NCBI GenBank assembly: GCA_041394705.1
Contig: JAWKHS010000010.1
Coordinates: 213,684 to 277,683, forward strand
Reading direction: 5' to 3'
From: Vicinamibacterales bacterium
GTDB taxonomy: Bacteria; Acidobacteriota; Vicinamibacteria; Vicinamibacterales; UBA2999
Length of the DNA: 64,000 nucleotides
The position numbers were made by a program, and so were the translations under genes. Below, piece after piece: positions 17,024-26,094 of the stretch. The stretch's first letter is position 1. The number at the start of each line of letters is the position of its first letter. The notes under the pieces were generated by a model. That model saw only the letters and a list, made by a program, of their open reading frames with translations, ran no database searches and was not told the DNA's origin.

Positions 17024-17469
17024 TCCAGCTCGAGGCGCTCGTAGGCCAGGACCAGTTCCTCGATCGCGACGTCGGTGCCCTTGCCGTGGAACGGCCCGGA
17101 CACGTGCTTGACGATGCGCGCGCGGACGAGCTTCCAGGTCTGCACGGGCGTGCGGTCCTCGCTCAGGAGCTCGACGGTGACCGTCCGCGCCGCCGCGGCG
17201 TCGCCGTTCCGGATCTGGTCGATCCACTGGTACAGCGCCAGGGAGCCGATGAGGCCCCGCTTCATCGTGACGTTCGGATAGCGCGCCAGCCCCGGGATCT
17301 TGCGCACGGCGTTCTCGCGGTCGTTGCCGTTGCGATACTCGATGACGTCCAGGGTCATCCCGATGCCGCTGACCTCCTGGAAGCCCGCCTCCGGGCCGTC
17401 GGTCTCGCCGCTGCCGAGGTTCACGAGGAAGTTGAACTGCGGATACGGGGTGTCGCGTCTGACGGCCAT
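17020..17469 (-). CDS. Phage tail tube protein (T4 gp19-like)
   Basis: 149 aa. ATG at 17469 has AGGAGG 5 nt upstream. The family signature is nearly complete: YPQFNFLVNLGSGETDGPEA, FQEVSGIGMTLDVIEYRNGND, YPNVTMKRGLIGSLALYQW, RTVTVELLSEDRTPVQTWKLV and EELVLAYERLELE. These proteins form the inner tube of phage tails, R-type bacteriocins, eCIS particles and T6SS-like devices. The four-base overlap with the second copy indicates they are made together. No other particle gene is present between 14 and 26 kb, so the pair is an orphan, or belongs to a system encoded elsewhere. Confidence 0.85.
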   Translation of the reverse strand: MAVRRDTPYPQFNFLVNLGSGETDGPEAGFQEVSGIGMTLDVIEYRNGNDRENAVRKIPGLARYPNVTMKRGLIGSLALYQWIDQIRNGDAAAARTVTVELLSEDRTPVQTWKLVRARIVKHVSGPFHGKGTDVAIEELVLAYERLELE

Positions 17470-17562
17470 CGGCGCCTCCTGGCGGTACTGGTCGCCGCCC
17501 ACTCTACTCCCGCGCCATCGCCGCCCGCCAGGCGTCGAGGCGCCAGCGCGACCGGGTCGCGG

Positions 17563-18222
17563 TCAGCGCGCGTCCTCGTCGTACACGGCCAGGCGTCCGC
17601 TGTCCTTCGGCGCGCCGTCGACCGTGGTCGTCACGTCGAGCCGCCGGGGATCGTCGCCCTGCACGACGAAGGTCCGCACCACCGTCATCCGGCTGCCGAC
17701 GCGGATCTCCATCCGGAGCGCCGTGCCGTCCCACCGGCTCCTGGTCTCGATCGTGCCGTGGGTCAGCGCGTGCTTCTCCGTCTGGCCGTTGGCGACGTAG
17801 GTGCGGACGACGCCGTCGGGCTCGATCAGCGAGAGCCTGTCGCCGTCCTGGGCGATGGTGAAGCGGACCGGGAGTTCCATCACTTCCTGCACGAGGGCGC
17901 GCTGCGCCTCCATGTCCTCGGCCGAGGGCCGCCCGCCCTCGGGTGGTCCGCCGCCGCGGCGAGCGCCCCCTCCGCCGAAGCCGCCGAACCCTCCGCCGCC
18001 CCCGCCACCCGGCCCGCGTCCACCGGGCCCGCCGCCTCGGCGCCCCCCTCGCCCGCGCATGCCGCCGTCCGGCGTCGGAGCGCCGCCCGGCGCGGCGCTG
18101 AGGTCCCGGTTCAGGGTCCAGGCGCCGGACAAGGCGGTCCCTGCCGGGGCCGCGTCGCTCCGCGCCGCCACAGCCAGCCCCACGGCCAACCACGCCACCG
18201 CCACCGTCATCGCTCGCCGCAT
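17563..18222 (-). CDS. Secreted Gly-rich protein of unknown function
   Basis: 219 aa from the ATG at 18222, chosen for GGGAGG 6 nt upstream and for the signal peptide (MRRAMTVAVAWLAVGLAVAARSDAAP). After the start ALSGAWTLNRDLS, residues of about 45-90 are an extreme Gly/Arg/Pro low-complexity linker, followed by a folded C-terminal domain (VRFTIAQDGDRLSLIEPDGVVRTY, LRMEIRVGSRMTVVRTFVVQ). The SGxWxLN start and strand pattern resemble small lipocalin/THAP-like beta proteins found repeatedly in Acidobacteriota, without known function. It lies 93 bp upstream of the tail-tube pair on the same strand. A 6-bp hairpin (17547-17561) abuts its stop. Confidence 0.65.
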   Translation of the reverse strand: MRRAMTVAVAWLAVGLAVAARSDAAPAGTALSGAWTLNRDLSAAPGGAPTPDGGMRGRGGRRGGGPGGRGPGGGGGGGFGGFGGGGARRGGGPPEGGRPSAEDMEAQRALVQEVMELPVRFTIAQDGDRLSLIEPDGVVRTYVANGQTEKHALTHGTIETRSRWDGTALRMEIRVGSRMTVVRTFVVQGDDPRRLDVTTTVDGAPKDSGRLAVYDEDAR

Positions 18223-18350
18223 CGTCGTCCTCCCGAGGGCACCGGCTGCTCGAGTGTGACGCATCCGGGCGCTGCCGGGACGGAGCGCGGCTGTGACAAG
18301 ACCGTGGCAGACGCAGGGCCCGGCGGGTCGGACGGCGTTGAAGCGCACGT

Positions 18351-18356
18351 TATACT
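18351..18356 (+). promoter_or_regulatory. -10-like hexamer TATACT for the TonB receptor
   Basis: TATACT followed by GGCC lies 68 nt before the receptor ATG, in the divergent gap. No clear -35 is seen at 16-18 bp. Confidence 0.4.
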
Positions 18357-18423
18357 GGCCGCCGGGAAAACGCGTCGAGGGGCCGTGCTCGGCGGTGTGT
18401 GATCAGAAAGGGAGCCTGCAGCA

Positions 18424-20760
18424 ATGGTCGTCGCCCTCCTCCTCGCCCTCGCCCAGATCGCCTCGCCCGTCTCAGGCGTCGTCAGGGACGGCAGCGGCGC
18501 GCCGATCGTGGGCGCCGCCGTGGCCCTCCGCGCGCCCTCGGGTGGCGAGCAGCGGACGGTAACCGACGGCGACGGCCGGTTCAGCTTCGCGGCGCCGCCG
18601 GCGGCCGGCGCGACCCTGATCGTCAGGGCGTCCGGTTTCAGCGACGTCCAGCAGCCGGCGCAGGAGGGCAGCGTCGAGATCGTGCTCCAGCCGGCCACCG
18701 TCCTGGAGAGCGTGGTCGTGACCGCCACGCGCACCGAGCGCCGTCTCGGAACCATCCCTGCGAGCGTCAACGTCGTGACGAGCGAGGCGATCCAGGCCTC
18801 CCCCGCCGTCATCGCCGACGACGTCCTGCGCCAGGTGCCGAGCTTCTCCCTGTTCCGGCGCCAGAGCGCGATCGCGGCGCAGCCGACCACCCAGGGCGTG
18901 TCGCTGCGCGGGATCGGGCCGAGCGGCCAGAGCCGCACGCTGGTCCTGCTGGACGGCGTGCCCTTCAACGACCCGTTCGGCGGCTGGGTCTACTGGACGC
19001 GGATTCCTCTCCTGAGCGTGGATCAGATCGAGATGACCGAGGACACGGCGTCGAGCCTCTACGGCAACATCGCCATGGGCGGCGTCATCAACGTCGTGAC
19101 CAACCGCCCCACGGCGCGGACCCTCCAGTTCCAGACGCAGTACGGCAACCGCAACACGCCGAAGGCGGACCTGTTCCTGGCGGACCGCTGGCGCAAGGTG
19201 GGTGTGGCCGTCGAGGCCAGCGCGTTCGACACCGACGGCTTCCCCATCGTCGCGCCGCGAGAGCGCGGTCCGATCGACAACAACGCCGACGTGGACTTCA
19301 CGAACGTCAACGTCAAGCTGGAGTTCGATCCGTCGGACCGGGTGCACACCTTCGTCCGCGGCGGCCGCTTCGAGGAGAACCGCACGAACGCCAAGGTCGG
19401 CGAAGTGAACGGCACCGTGTGGCAGTCCGGCAGTGCGGGCCTGCAGGCGCAGCTCGGCGACGGCAGCACGCTGCAGGGCCACGTGTTCCTGGACCGCCAG
19501 CGCTCCCGCTTCAACTTCCTGGCCGTGACCAACGCCGCCACGACCAGGAACGTGGTGCGCCTGGCCACCGACCAGCGCGTCCCCACCAACGGCGTCGGCG
19601 GCATGGTGCAGTGGACGAAGGTGATCGGGACCACGCACGTCATCAGCGCCGGGACGGACTATCGCTGGGTGGACGGCGACAGCGAGGAGGACGCCTACGT
19701 CCCCGCCACGCCCACCGTGATCGTGGGCGTGACGCAGGAGGCGCGGCTCAACCTGCGGCGCATCTCGGGCGGGACCCAGCGCAGCCTGGGCGCCTTCGTG
19801 TCCGACATCATCACGCCCACCTCCAAGCTCGTGCTGACCCTGGCGGCGCGCGTGGACCGGTGGCGCAACTACGACGGCCACAACCTGGAGACGTCGGTGG
19901 CCACCGGCCAGCCCACCTCGAACTACACCGATTCGCTCCCCGTCGTGACCGACACGGTCGTGAGTCCCCGCGTCGCGGCCCTGTATCACTTCACCGACCG
20001 CGTGAGCGGATGGGGCGCGCTCAATTCCGGTTTCAGGGCGCCGACCCTCACCGAGCTCTACCGGCAGTTCCAGGTCGGCGCGCTCCTCACGCGCCCGAAC
20101 GCCGAGCTGGGGCCAGAGCGGCTCGTCGGCGGCGAGGTCGGCCTGAACGTGGCGCCGGCCCGCAACGTCACCGCCCGCGTGACCTGGTTCGACAACCGCG
20201 TGAAGAACCCGGTGTCGAACGTCACGCTGACGCCGACGCTCGCGCAGAAGCAGAATCTGGGACGCACCCGGATCTGGGGCGTGCAGAGCGACGTCGAGTA
20301 CCGCCTGACGCCGTCGCTCCGGTTCGCGGCCGCCTACCTCTACAACCAGGCGAAGGTCACCGACGGCGGCGTGGCGAACGCCGACCTCGTGGGCAAGTTC
20401 CTGGCGCAGGTGCCCGTGCACCGTGGCTCCTTCCAGGTGTCGTACTCGCACCCGACGATCGCCACGGTGGCCGCGTCGGTCGTCTTCCAGGGACGCCAGT
20501 ACAACGACGACCAGAACGTGCGCGGGATCCCCGCCGAGACGCTCGTCGACGCCGGCTACGACGCGGACTTCGGCGCGGGCCTGCCGGGCTTCGCCACCGT
20601 GGACGTGTCGGCGTCGCGCCGGCTGGGGCGGACCGTCGAGGTCTTCGTCGGCGCCCAGAACCTCTTCGACAAGGACTACTTCGTCCAGACCAACCCGTCC
20701 ACGCTGGGCACGCCGCGCCTGGTGAACGCCGGGCTGCGCGTCCGCTTCTCGGGGCGCTGA
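18424..20760 (+). CDS. TonB-dependent receptor (BtuB/CirA-like)
   Basis: 778 aa outer membrane receptor with a short signal sequence, an N-terminal carboxypeptidase-regulatory-like domain (SGVVRDGSGAPIVGAAVALR, residues 17-95), a plug domain (VVVTATRTERRLGTIPASVNVVT; SLRGIGPSGQSRTLVLLDGVPFNDPF; SSLYGNIAMGGVINVVTNRP), and a beta barrel with the canonical C-terminal signature (VEVFVGAQNLFDKDYFVQTNP, then LRVRFSGR). Unlike the 949-aa receptor at 9.7 kb, this one resembles siderophore/vitamin receptors. The ligand is unknown. An ABC exporter operon starts 245 bp downstream, past a hairpin, so it is probably a separate unit. Confidence 0.9.
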   Translation: MVVALLLALAQIASPVSGVVRDGSGAPIVGAAVALRAPSGGEQRTVTDGDGRFSFAAPPAAGATLIVRASGFSDVQQPAQEGSVEIVLQPATVLESVVVTATRTERRLGTIPASVNVVTSEAIQASPAVIADDVLRQVPSFSLFRRQSAIAAQPTTQGVSLRGIGPSGQSRTLVLLDGVPFNDPFGGWVYWTRIPLLSVDQIEMTEDTASSLYGNIAMGGVINVVTNRPTARTLQFQTQYGNRNTPKADLFLADRWRKVGVAVEASAFDTDGFPIVAPRERGPIDNNADVDFTNVNVKLEFDPSDRVHTFVRGGRFEENRTNAKVGEVNGTVWQSGSAGLQAQLGDGSTLQGHVFLDRQRSRFNFLAVTNAATTRNVVRLATDQRVPTNGVGGMVQWTKVIGTTHVISAGTDYRWVDGDSEEDAYVPATPTVIVGVTQEARLNLRRISGGTQRSLGAFVSDIITPTSKLVLTLAARVDRWRNYDGHNLETSVATGQPTSNYTDSLPVVTDTVVSPRVAALYHFTDRVSGWGALNSGFRAPTLTELYRQFQVGALLTRPNAELGPERLVGGEVGLNVAPARNVTARVTWFDNRVKNPVSNVTLTPTLAQKQNLGRTRIWGVQSDVEYRLTPSLRFAAAYLYNQAKVTDGGVANADLVGKFLAQVPVHRGSFQVSYSHPTIATVAASVVFQGRQYNDDQNVRGIPAETLVDAGYDADFGAGLPGFATVDVSASRRLGRTVEVFVGAQNLFDKDYFVQTNPSTLGTPRLVNAGLRVRFSGR

Positions 20761-20916
20761 CGCCTCAGGGCAGGCGGACGCCCTGGAGCGAACGCCGCGT
20801 CCCGTCGGCACGGCGGACCGCGGGCGCGGACGCAGCGGTGCCGGAGGGCGCGGCGATTTCCGCACCGGCGCGGGAACGGCCGGCGCGGCGTCGGCCGTGG
20901 CCGGCGCGGCCTCGTT

Positions 20917-20938
20917 CGCGGCCGTCGAAACGGCCGCG
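20917..20938. terminator. Perfect 9-bp GC hairpin with CGAA tetraloop
   Basis: CGCGGCCGT (20917-20925) pairs perfectly with ACGGCCGCG (20930-20938) around a CGAA loop. It lies 157 nt after the receptor stop and 68 nt before the exporter ATPase start; it may end the first unit or regulate the second. Two T follow, not a full T-tract. Confidence 0.45.
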
Positions 20939-21005
20939 TTCGTGACCCGGGTCGTGGCCCGTGTGCGGCCCGGTTCTTGCTCCTCCAACGGAGGGAGGCG
21001 TCGGT

Positions 21006-21722
21006 ATGCGCGGCCCGGAAGCCCCGGTGTTCGTCGCGCGCGGGCTCACGAAGGTCTACGACATGGGCGAGGTGCAGGTGCACGCCCTCCGGGGCGTGGA
21101 CTTCGACCTCGGCCGTGGCGAGCTCGTGGTGCTGCTCGGCCCGTCCGGCAGCGGGAAGTCCACGCTGCTGAACATCCTCGGCGGGCTCGACGTGCCCACG
21201 TCGGGCACGGTGGTCTACGGCGACCACGACCTGACGGCCGCGGGTGAGGCCGCCCTCACGCGCTACCGCCGCGAGCACGTCGGCTTCGTCTTCCAGTTCT
21301 ACAACCTGATTCCGAGCCTGACCGCGCGCGAGAACGTCGCGCTCGTCACCGAGATCGCCGAGCACCCGATGACGCCGGCCGACGCGCTGGCCCTGGTCGG
21401 CCTCTCCGACCGGCTCGATCACTTCCCCGCCCAGCTCTCGGGCGGCGAGCAGCAGCGGGTGGCCATCGCGCGCGCCATCGCCAAGCGGCCGGACGTGCTC
21501 CTCTGCGACGAACCGACCGGCGCGCTGGACATCACGACGGGCGTCGTGGTCCTCGAGGCCATCGCGCACGTGAACCGGGAACTGGGCACGTCCACCGTCG
21601 TCATCACGCACAACGCCGCCATCTCCGGCATGGCCCACCGGGTGGTGCGGCTCGCCGACGGGCGGGTCGTGGCCGAGGAGCGGCACGAGACCACCGTGTC
21701 GCCACGGGAGCTGTCGTGGTGA
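21006..21722 (+). CDS. ABC transporter ATP-binding protein (MacB/LolD type)
   Basis: 238 aa. Walker A GPSGSGKST at 45-53, signature LSGGEQQRVAIARAIA, Walker B VLLCDEPTGALD and switch His in VVITHNAAI are all present. The QFYNLIPSLTARENV Q-loop region places it in the MacB/LolD/FtsE group, which powers extracytoplasmic mechanotransmission rather than transport through the membrane pore. The start ATG at 21006 has GGAGGGAGG upstream. The stop overlaps the GTG start of the permease, so the subunits are translationally coupled. Confidence 0.92.
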   Translation: MRGPEAPVFVARGLTKVYDMGEVQVHALRGVDFDLGRGELVVLLGPSGSGKSTLLNILGGLDVPTSGTVVYGDHDLTAAGEAALTRYRREHVGFVFQFYNLIPSLTARENVALVTEIAEHPMTPADALALVGLSDRLDHFPAQLSGGEQQRVAIARAIAKRPDVLLCDEPTGALDITTGVVVLEAIAHVNRELGTSTVVITHNAAISGMAHRVVRLADGRVVAEERHETTVSPRELSW

Positions 21723-24100
21723 CCGATCGCCTGCGCCTCTCCGCCCTCGACAGGAAGCTGCTGCGCGACCTGCGCGCCATGACGGGCCAGGCACTGGCGA
21801 CCGCGGCCGTCGTCGCCGCCGGCGTCACGATGTTCGTCACCTACCTGTCGAACTTCGACTCGCTGGAGTCGACGCTCTCCAGCTACTACGAGCGCCAGCG
21901 CTTCGCCGACGTCTTCGGCGGCGCCGAGCGGGTTCCCCAGCGCGTGGCCGCGCGCATCGCCGACATCCCCGGCGTGGTGACCGTGGACACGCGGGTCGTC
22001 GTGGACGTGACGCTCGACGTGCCCGGCCTCGAGGAGCCCGCCAGCGGCCGGCTCATCTCGATCCCGCCCGGCGGCGCGTCGCCCTTGAACGCCGTGGTCC
22101 TGCGGCGCGGGACGTGGCCGGGGCCCTCCCGCCCCGACGACGTCGTCGTCAACGAGGCCTTCGCCGAGGCCCACCGCTTTCAGCCCGGCGACCGCGTGGC
22201 CGCCATCATCAACGGGCGGCGGCGGGCCCTGACCATCGTGGGCATCGGCCTCTCGCCCGAGTACGTCTACAGCATCCGCCCGGGCGAGCTCTTTCCGGAC
22301 AACCGGCGCTTCGGGGTCTTCTGGATGCAGCGGCGGGCGCTGGCCGCGGCGTTCGACATGGAGGGCGGCTTCAACGACGTCGCGCTGCGGATCGCGCGCG
22401 GCGCCCAGGAGGACGAGGTCGTCGCGGCGCTCGATCGGCTGCTCGAGCCCTACGGCGGCCGCGGCGCCTATCCGCGGGCGCTCCAGATCTCGAACTGGAC
22501 GCTCGCCAACGAGTTGGCGCAGCTGCGGACCTTCGGCGTCCTCACGCCCGTCATTTTCCTGAGCGTCGCCGCCTTCGTCCTGCACATCGCGCTCACGCGG
22601 GCGCTCGCGCTGCAGCGCGCGCAGATCGCGGCCCTGAAGGCCCTCGGCTACTCGAACGGCGCGCTCGCGTGGCACTACATCAAGTGGGCGCTCGTCATCG
22701 CGGCGGGCGGGGCGCTCGCCGGCATCGCCGGCGGCGCCTGGCTCGGCTCGCGCATGGCCGGGATGTACAACGAGTTCTTCCGCTTTCCCTCGCTGGATTA
22801 CCGGCTGACGCCATCGGTGGCCATCGGATCGCTCCTCGGCAGCCTGGCCGTGGGTGCCGCCGGCGCGCAGGCCGCCGTCCGTCGCGCCGTCGCCATCCCG
22901 CCGGCGGAGGCCATGCGGCCCGAGGCCCCCACCCGCTACCGCAAGAGCCTCGTCGAGCGCTGGCGCCTGGTCGGCCGGCTGCCGCAGGCCGGCCGCATGG
23001 TGGTGCGGCAGATCGAGCGCCAGCCGGTGCGGGCCCTCCTCTCGGTCACGGGCATGGCGCTGGCCGGCGCGATCCTCCTCGTGGGCCTGGCGTTCATCGA
23101 CGTGATGGACGTGCTCATCGAGCAGCAGTTCGTCAAGGCGATGCGCCAGGACGTCACGGTCTCCTTCGTCCGGCCGCTCTCGGCCGAGGCCGTGCACCTC
23201 GCGCGGCATCTCCCCGGCGTCCTCGACGTCGAGGCGATGCGCCAGGCGCCGGCCCGGCTGCGCGCGGGGCCGCGGCACCGGACGCTGGCCATCGCCGGGC
23301 TCACCCCGGCGCCGGAGCTGAACCGCGTGGTGGAGCGCTCGGGCCAGGTCGTGACGCTGCCGGCGAGCGGCCTGGTCCTGTCGAAGATGCTCGGCGAGGT
23401 GTTGGGCGTTGGCCCGGGTGACACGGTGGGCGTGGAGTTCCTCGAAGGCCGGCGGGAGCACGTGGAGGTGGCCGTCGCCGCGCTGGTGGACGACAGCGTG
23501 GGGCTCCAGGCCTACATGGACGCGTCGGCGCTGCACCGGCTCCTCCACGAGGGCCCGAGCGTGTCGGCGGTGGCCCTGCGCGTGGACGCGCGCGCGATGG
23601 ACGACCTGAACGCCACGCTGAAGGGCCTGCCCGCCGTGGCCGGCGTCTCGGTGCGCGAGGCGGCGCTCGGCAGCTTCCAGGACACGATGGCCGAGCAGGT
23701 CGACCTCATCGTGTTCTTCAACGTGCTCTTCGCCGGCATCATCGCCTTCGGCGTGGTCTACAACGCGGCCCGGGTGTCGCTCTCCGAGCGGAGCCGGGAG
23801 CTGGCCAGCCTGCGCGTGCTGGGGTTCACGCGCGAGGAAGTGGCGCTGGTGCTCGTCGGCGAACTGACCGTCGTGACGCTGCTGTCCCTGCCGGTCGGCG
23901 CCCTCATCGGCTACGGTATGGGACGCTTCATCATGTCGGGCTTCAACAACGAGGTGTACCGGCTGTCGTTCACGGTCACGCCGCAGAGCGTCGCGTGGTC
24001 GTGGCTCACGGTGCTGGTGGCGGCCGCGATCTCGGCGCTGGCCGTGCGGCGCCAGCTGGACCGCCTGGACATGGTGGCGGCGCTCAAGTCGCGGGAGTAG
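21719..24100 (+). CDS. ABC exporter permease with two FtsX domains
   Basis: 793 aa, starting at the GTG at 21719 in a GTGA overlap with the ATPase stop (a GTG one codon earlier is also possible). An N-terminal helix (ALATAAVVAAGVTMFVTYL) precedes a periplasmic domain of about 200 residues. A first FtsX core follows (PVIFLSVAAFVLHIALTRAL; ALVIAAGGALAGIAGGAWL), then a connecting region, a second periplasmic domain and a second FtsX core (FFNVLFAGIIAFGVVYNAARVSLSERSRELASLRVLGFT; LTVLVAAAISALAVRRQL). The duplicated permease layout is that of the LolE-like/DevC-like exporters that work with one ATPase. Partner adaptor follows after 3 nt. Confidence 0.9.
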   Translation: MTDRLRLSALDRKLLRDLRAMTGQALATAAVVAAGVTMFVTYLSNFDSLESTLSSYYERQRFADVFGGAERVPQRVAARIADIPGVVTVDTRVVVDVTLDVPGLEEPASGRLISIPPGGASPLNAVVLRRGTWPGPSRPDDVVVNEAFAEAHRFQPGDRVAAIINGRRRALTIVGIGLSPEYVYSIRPGELFPDNRRFGVFWMQRRALAAAFDMEGGFNDVALRIARGAQEDEVVAALDRLLEPYGGRGAYPRALQISNWTLANELAQLRTFGVLTPVIFLSVAAFVLHIALTRALALQRAQIAALKALGYSNGALAWHYIKWALVIAAGGALAGIAGGAWLGSRMAGMYNEFFRFPSLDYRLTPSVAIGSLLGSLAVGAAGAQAAVRRAVAIPPAEAMRPEAPTRYRKSLVERWRLVGRLPQAGRMVVRQIERQPVRALLSVTGMALAGAILLVGLAFIDVMDVLIEQQFVKAMRQDVTVSFVRPLSAEAVHLARHLPGVLDVEAMRQAPARLRAGPRHRTLAIAGLTPAPELNRVVERSGQVVTLPASGLVLSKMLGEVLGVGPGDTVGVEFLEGRREHVEVAVAALVDDSVGLQAYMDASALHRLLHEGPSVSAVALRVDARAMDDLNATLKGLPAVAGVSVREAALGSFQDTMAEQVDLIVFFNVLFAGIIAFGVVYNAARVSLSERSRELASLRVLGFTREEVALVLVGELTVVTLLSLPVGALIGYGMGRFIMSGFNNEVYRLSFTVTPQSVAWSWLTVLVAAAISALAVRRQLDRLDMVAALKSRE

Positions 24101-24103
24101 GTC

Positions 24104-25300
24104 ATGTGGCGGCGACTGATGAATCGACGGGTGCTCCAGGCCGCGCTGGTCGTGGGCGCGCTGCTCGCGGTGGCGCTCTGGCCGCGCGCCACCGCGGTCG
24201 ACGCGGCCCAGGTCATCCGGGGGCCCCTGGTGGTCACCGTCGACGAGGAGGGCGAGACGCACGTGCACCACCGCTTCGTCGTCTCGGCGCCGGTGAGTGG
24301 GCGGCTGTCGCGGATCACTCTCGAGCCCGGCGACACCGTGACGCGCGGCACCACCGCGATCGCCCACCTGGCCGCCGAGGTGCCGGCGCTCATCGACGCC
24401 CGCAGCCGCGCCGAGGCCGAGGCGGCCGTCGCGTCGGCCCGGGGAGCGCTCGGGCGGGCCCGCGCCGGGGAGCAGCGCGCCAGGACCGCGTTGACGCAGG
24501 CCACGGCCGATCTGTCGCGCGAACGGGAACTCTCGTCGGCCGGACTCACCACGCGCCAGGCGCTCGAGGCGCGCGAGACGGCCGTGGCGACGGCCCAGGA
24601 GGACGTGAACGCCGCGGCCTTCGCGGTCGCCGCCGCGGAATCGGATCTCCAGCGCGCGGAGGTGCGGCTCCGGCCCAGCCGCCTCGACGGCCCGGGCCGT
24701 GACGTGACCGTGACGGCGCCCGTGGACGGCGTCGTCCTCCGCCGCTTCCACGAGAGCGAACAGGTGGTGGCCGCCGGCGAGCCGCTCGTGGAGATCGGCG
24801 ATCCGAGCCACGTGGAGATCGTCGCCGACCTGCTGTCCACCGACGCCGTGAAGGTGAAGCCGGGCATGCGCGTGTCGGTGGAGCAATGGGGCGGAGACAC
24901 GCCGCTGGCGGGGCGCGTCACCCGCGTCGAGCCGGCCGGGTTCACGAAGGTCTCGGCCCTGGGCGTCGAGGAGCAGCGCGTCAACGTGATCATCGACTTC
25001 GACGACGACCGCCAGGCCTGGGCGGCCATGGGCGACGCCTACCGCGTCGAGGTGCGCATCGCCATCTGGTCGGCCGACGACGTCGTCCAGGTGCCCACGG
25101 GCGCGCTCTTCCGTGCGGGTGACCGCTGGGCGGTGTTCGTCGTGGACGGCGGGCGCGCCCGCCGCCGTACGATCGAGATCGGCCAGCGAAACGGGACGTC
25201 GGCCCAGGTCACGTCGGGGCTGGAGCCCGGCGCGACCGTGGTCCTCCATCCGCCGGACTCGCTGGTCGACGGGGCGCGGATCACCCCCGCGGCGTCCTGA
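24104..25300 (+). CDS. HlyD/RND-type periplasmic adaptor subunit
   Basis: 398 aa membrane fusion protein. One N-terminal membrane anchor (VLQAALVVGALLAVALWP), a first lipoyl half (VVSAPVSGRLSRITLEPGDTV), a long alpha-helical hairpin rich in Ala/Arg/Glu (residues of about 95-190), the second lipoyl half (DVTVTAPVDGVVLRRFHESEQVV), then beta-barrel and membrane-proximal domains. It would connect the permease to an outer membrane channel. Third gene of the operon after the ATPase and double-FtsX permease. The cargo is not apparent; no TolC-like gene is in the window. Confidence 0.9.
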   Translation: MWRRLMNRRVLQAALVVGALLAVALWPRATAVDAAQVIRGPLVVTVDEEGETHVHHRFVVSAPVSGRLSRITLEPGDTVTRGTTAIAHLAAEVPALIDARSRAEAEAAVASARGALGRARAGEQRARTALTQATADLSRERELSSAGLTTRQALEARETAVATAQEDVNAAAFAVAAAESDLQRAEVRLRPSRLDGPGRDVTVTAPVDGVVLRRFHESEQVVAAGEPLVEIGDPSHVEIVADLLSTDAVKVKPGMRVSVEQWGGDTPLAGRVTRVEPAGFTKVSALGVEEQRVNVIIDFDDDRQAWAAMGDAYRVEVRIAIWSADDVVQVPTGALFRAGDRWAVFVVDGGRARRRTIEIGQRNGTSAQVTSGLEPGATVVLHPPDSLVDGARITPAAS

Positions 25301-25311
25301 CGGCCGGCACG

Positions 25312-26094
25312 CTAGGCGCGGCGGGCGGGGCGGCGCTGGCCGGACGGCGCGGTTGGAAACGCGGGCGCGGGCGCTGGCGCCGGCGCCTGTGGCGCGATGT
25401 CAGCGGCCTGCGGCGCACGCCTCGGCGGGCGGACGCCCGACCCCTTTGCGCCGGCATTGGCCAGCAGGCGGTCCCACGCCAGGCGGGCCGCGGCGCTGGG
25501 TGCGACGATCTCGCCCCCGCACTGCAGGCTGTCGCCGGGCGCCGGCGCAACCCACGCGCGGCGCACCACGATCTCCACGGTCGCCATCGGGATCTGCACG
25601 CGGAAGACGGGGCCCAGGTTGGCCTGGTCGCCGCGCGCCACCTCCAGACGCAGGCCGTCGGCGCTGACGTCGAGGATGACGGCGGGCACCCCGCCTGCGC
25701 GCGACGGCAGCCGCGGCACGGGACTGCGCCCGCGCCGCCGGGCGACCGGCGCCCGCAGGTGAACGGCGGCAACGCCCCGGGTGACGGCCACGGCATCGAC
25801 GGGCCGCGGGAGCACCCGCACCCGGGCCCGAGCCAGGGCGGGGTCGCCCGTACGGCCCTCGGCCAGGGCGACGATCGGCAGCTTGCGGTCGTGCCGCCGG
25901 ACCACGGCCAGGAAGCCGTTCATGAGCAGGCCCGCGTCGGCCACCAGGCAGTCCAGGCCAAGACCGGCGACATCGGCGTCGGCCTCGTCGGCCGACGAGG
26001 CCACGAGGTCCTCCACTGCCATCTCCGCGTCCCGGAGCCAGCACGCCACCCGTGCCCGCTCCTCGGCCCGCGGCAAGGCGAGACCGACGTGCAT
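25312..26094 (-). CDS. REC-like domain fused to PilZ domain
   Basis: 260 aa. Residues 1-112 have the strand/helix pattern of a response-regulator receiver: VGLALPRAEERARVACWL, LGLDCLVADAGLLMN with an Asp at 53 in the phospho-acceptor place, LPIVALAEG, VRVLPRPVD where the conserved Lys is replaced by Arg. Residues of about 113-215 are a PilZ domain with an Arg-rich start (RRRGRSPVPRLPSR) and DVSADG at 142-147, the D/NxSxxG part of the c-di-GMP site. A Pro/Ala-rich tail follows. ATG at 26094 is used here; a GTG at 26100 with GGAGG 9 nt upstream is a good alternative. Probably a c-di-GMP-responsive protein controlling motility or polysaccharide. Confidence 0.7.
   Translation of the reverse strand: MHVGLALPRAEERARVACWLRDAEMAVEDLVASSADEADADVAGLGLDCLVADAGLLMNGFLAVVRRHDRKLPIVALAEGRTGDPALARARVRVLPRPVDAVAVTRGVAAVHLRAPVARRRGRSPVPRLPSRAGGVPAVILDVSADGLRLEVARGDQANLGPVFRVQIPMATVEIVVRRAWVAPAPGDSLQCGGEIVAPSAAARLAWDRLLANAGAKGSGVRPPRRAPQAADIAPQAPAPAPAPAFPTAPSGQRRPARRA

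Noticed and set aside
20761..21005. Small gene between the TonB receptor and the exporter
   Set aside because: The stretch codes only Ala/Arg-rich shadow peptides; it holds a hairpin and the ribosome site of the ATPase gene.
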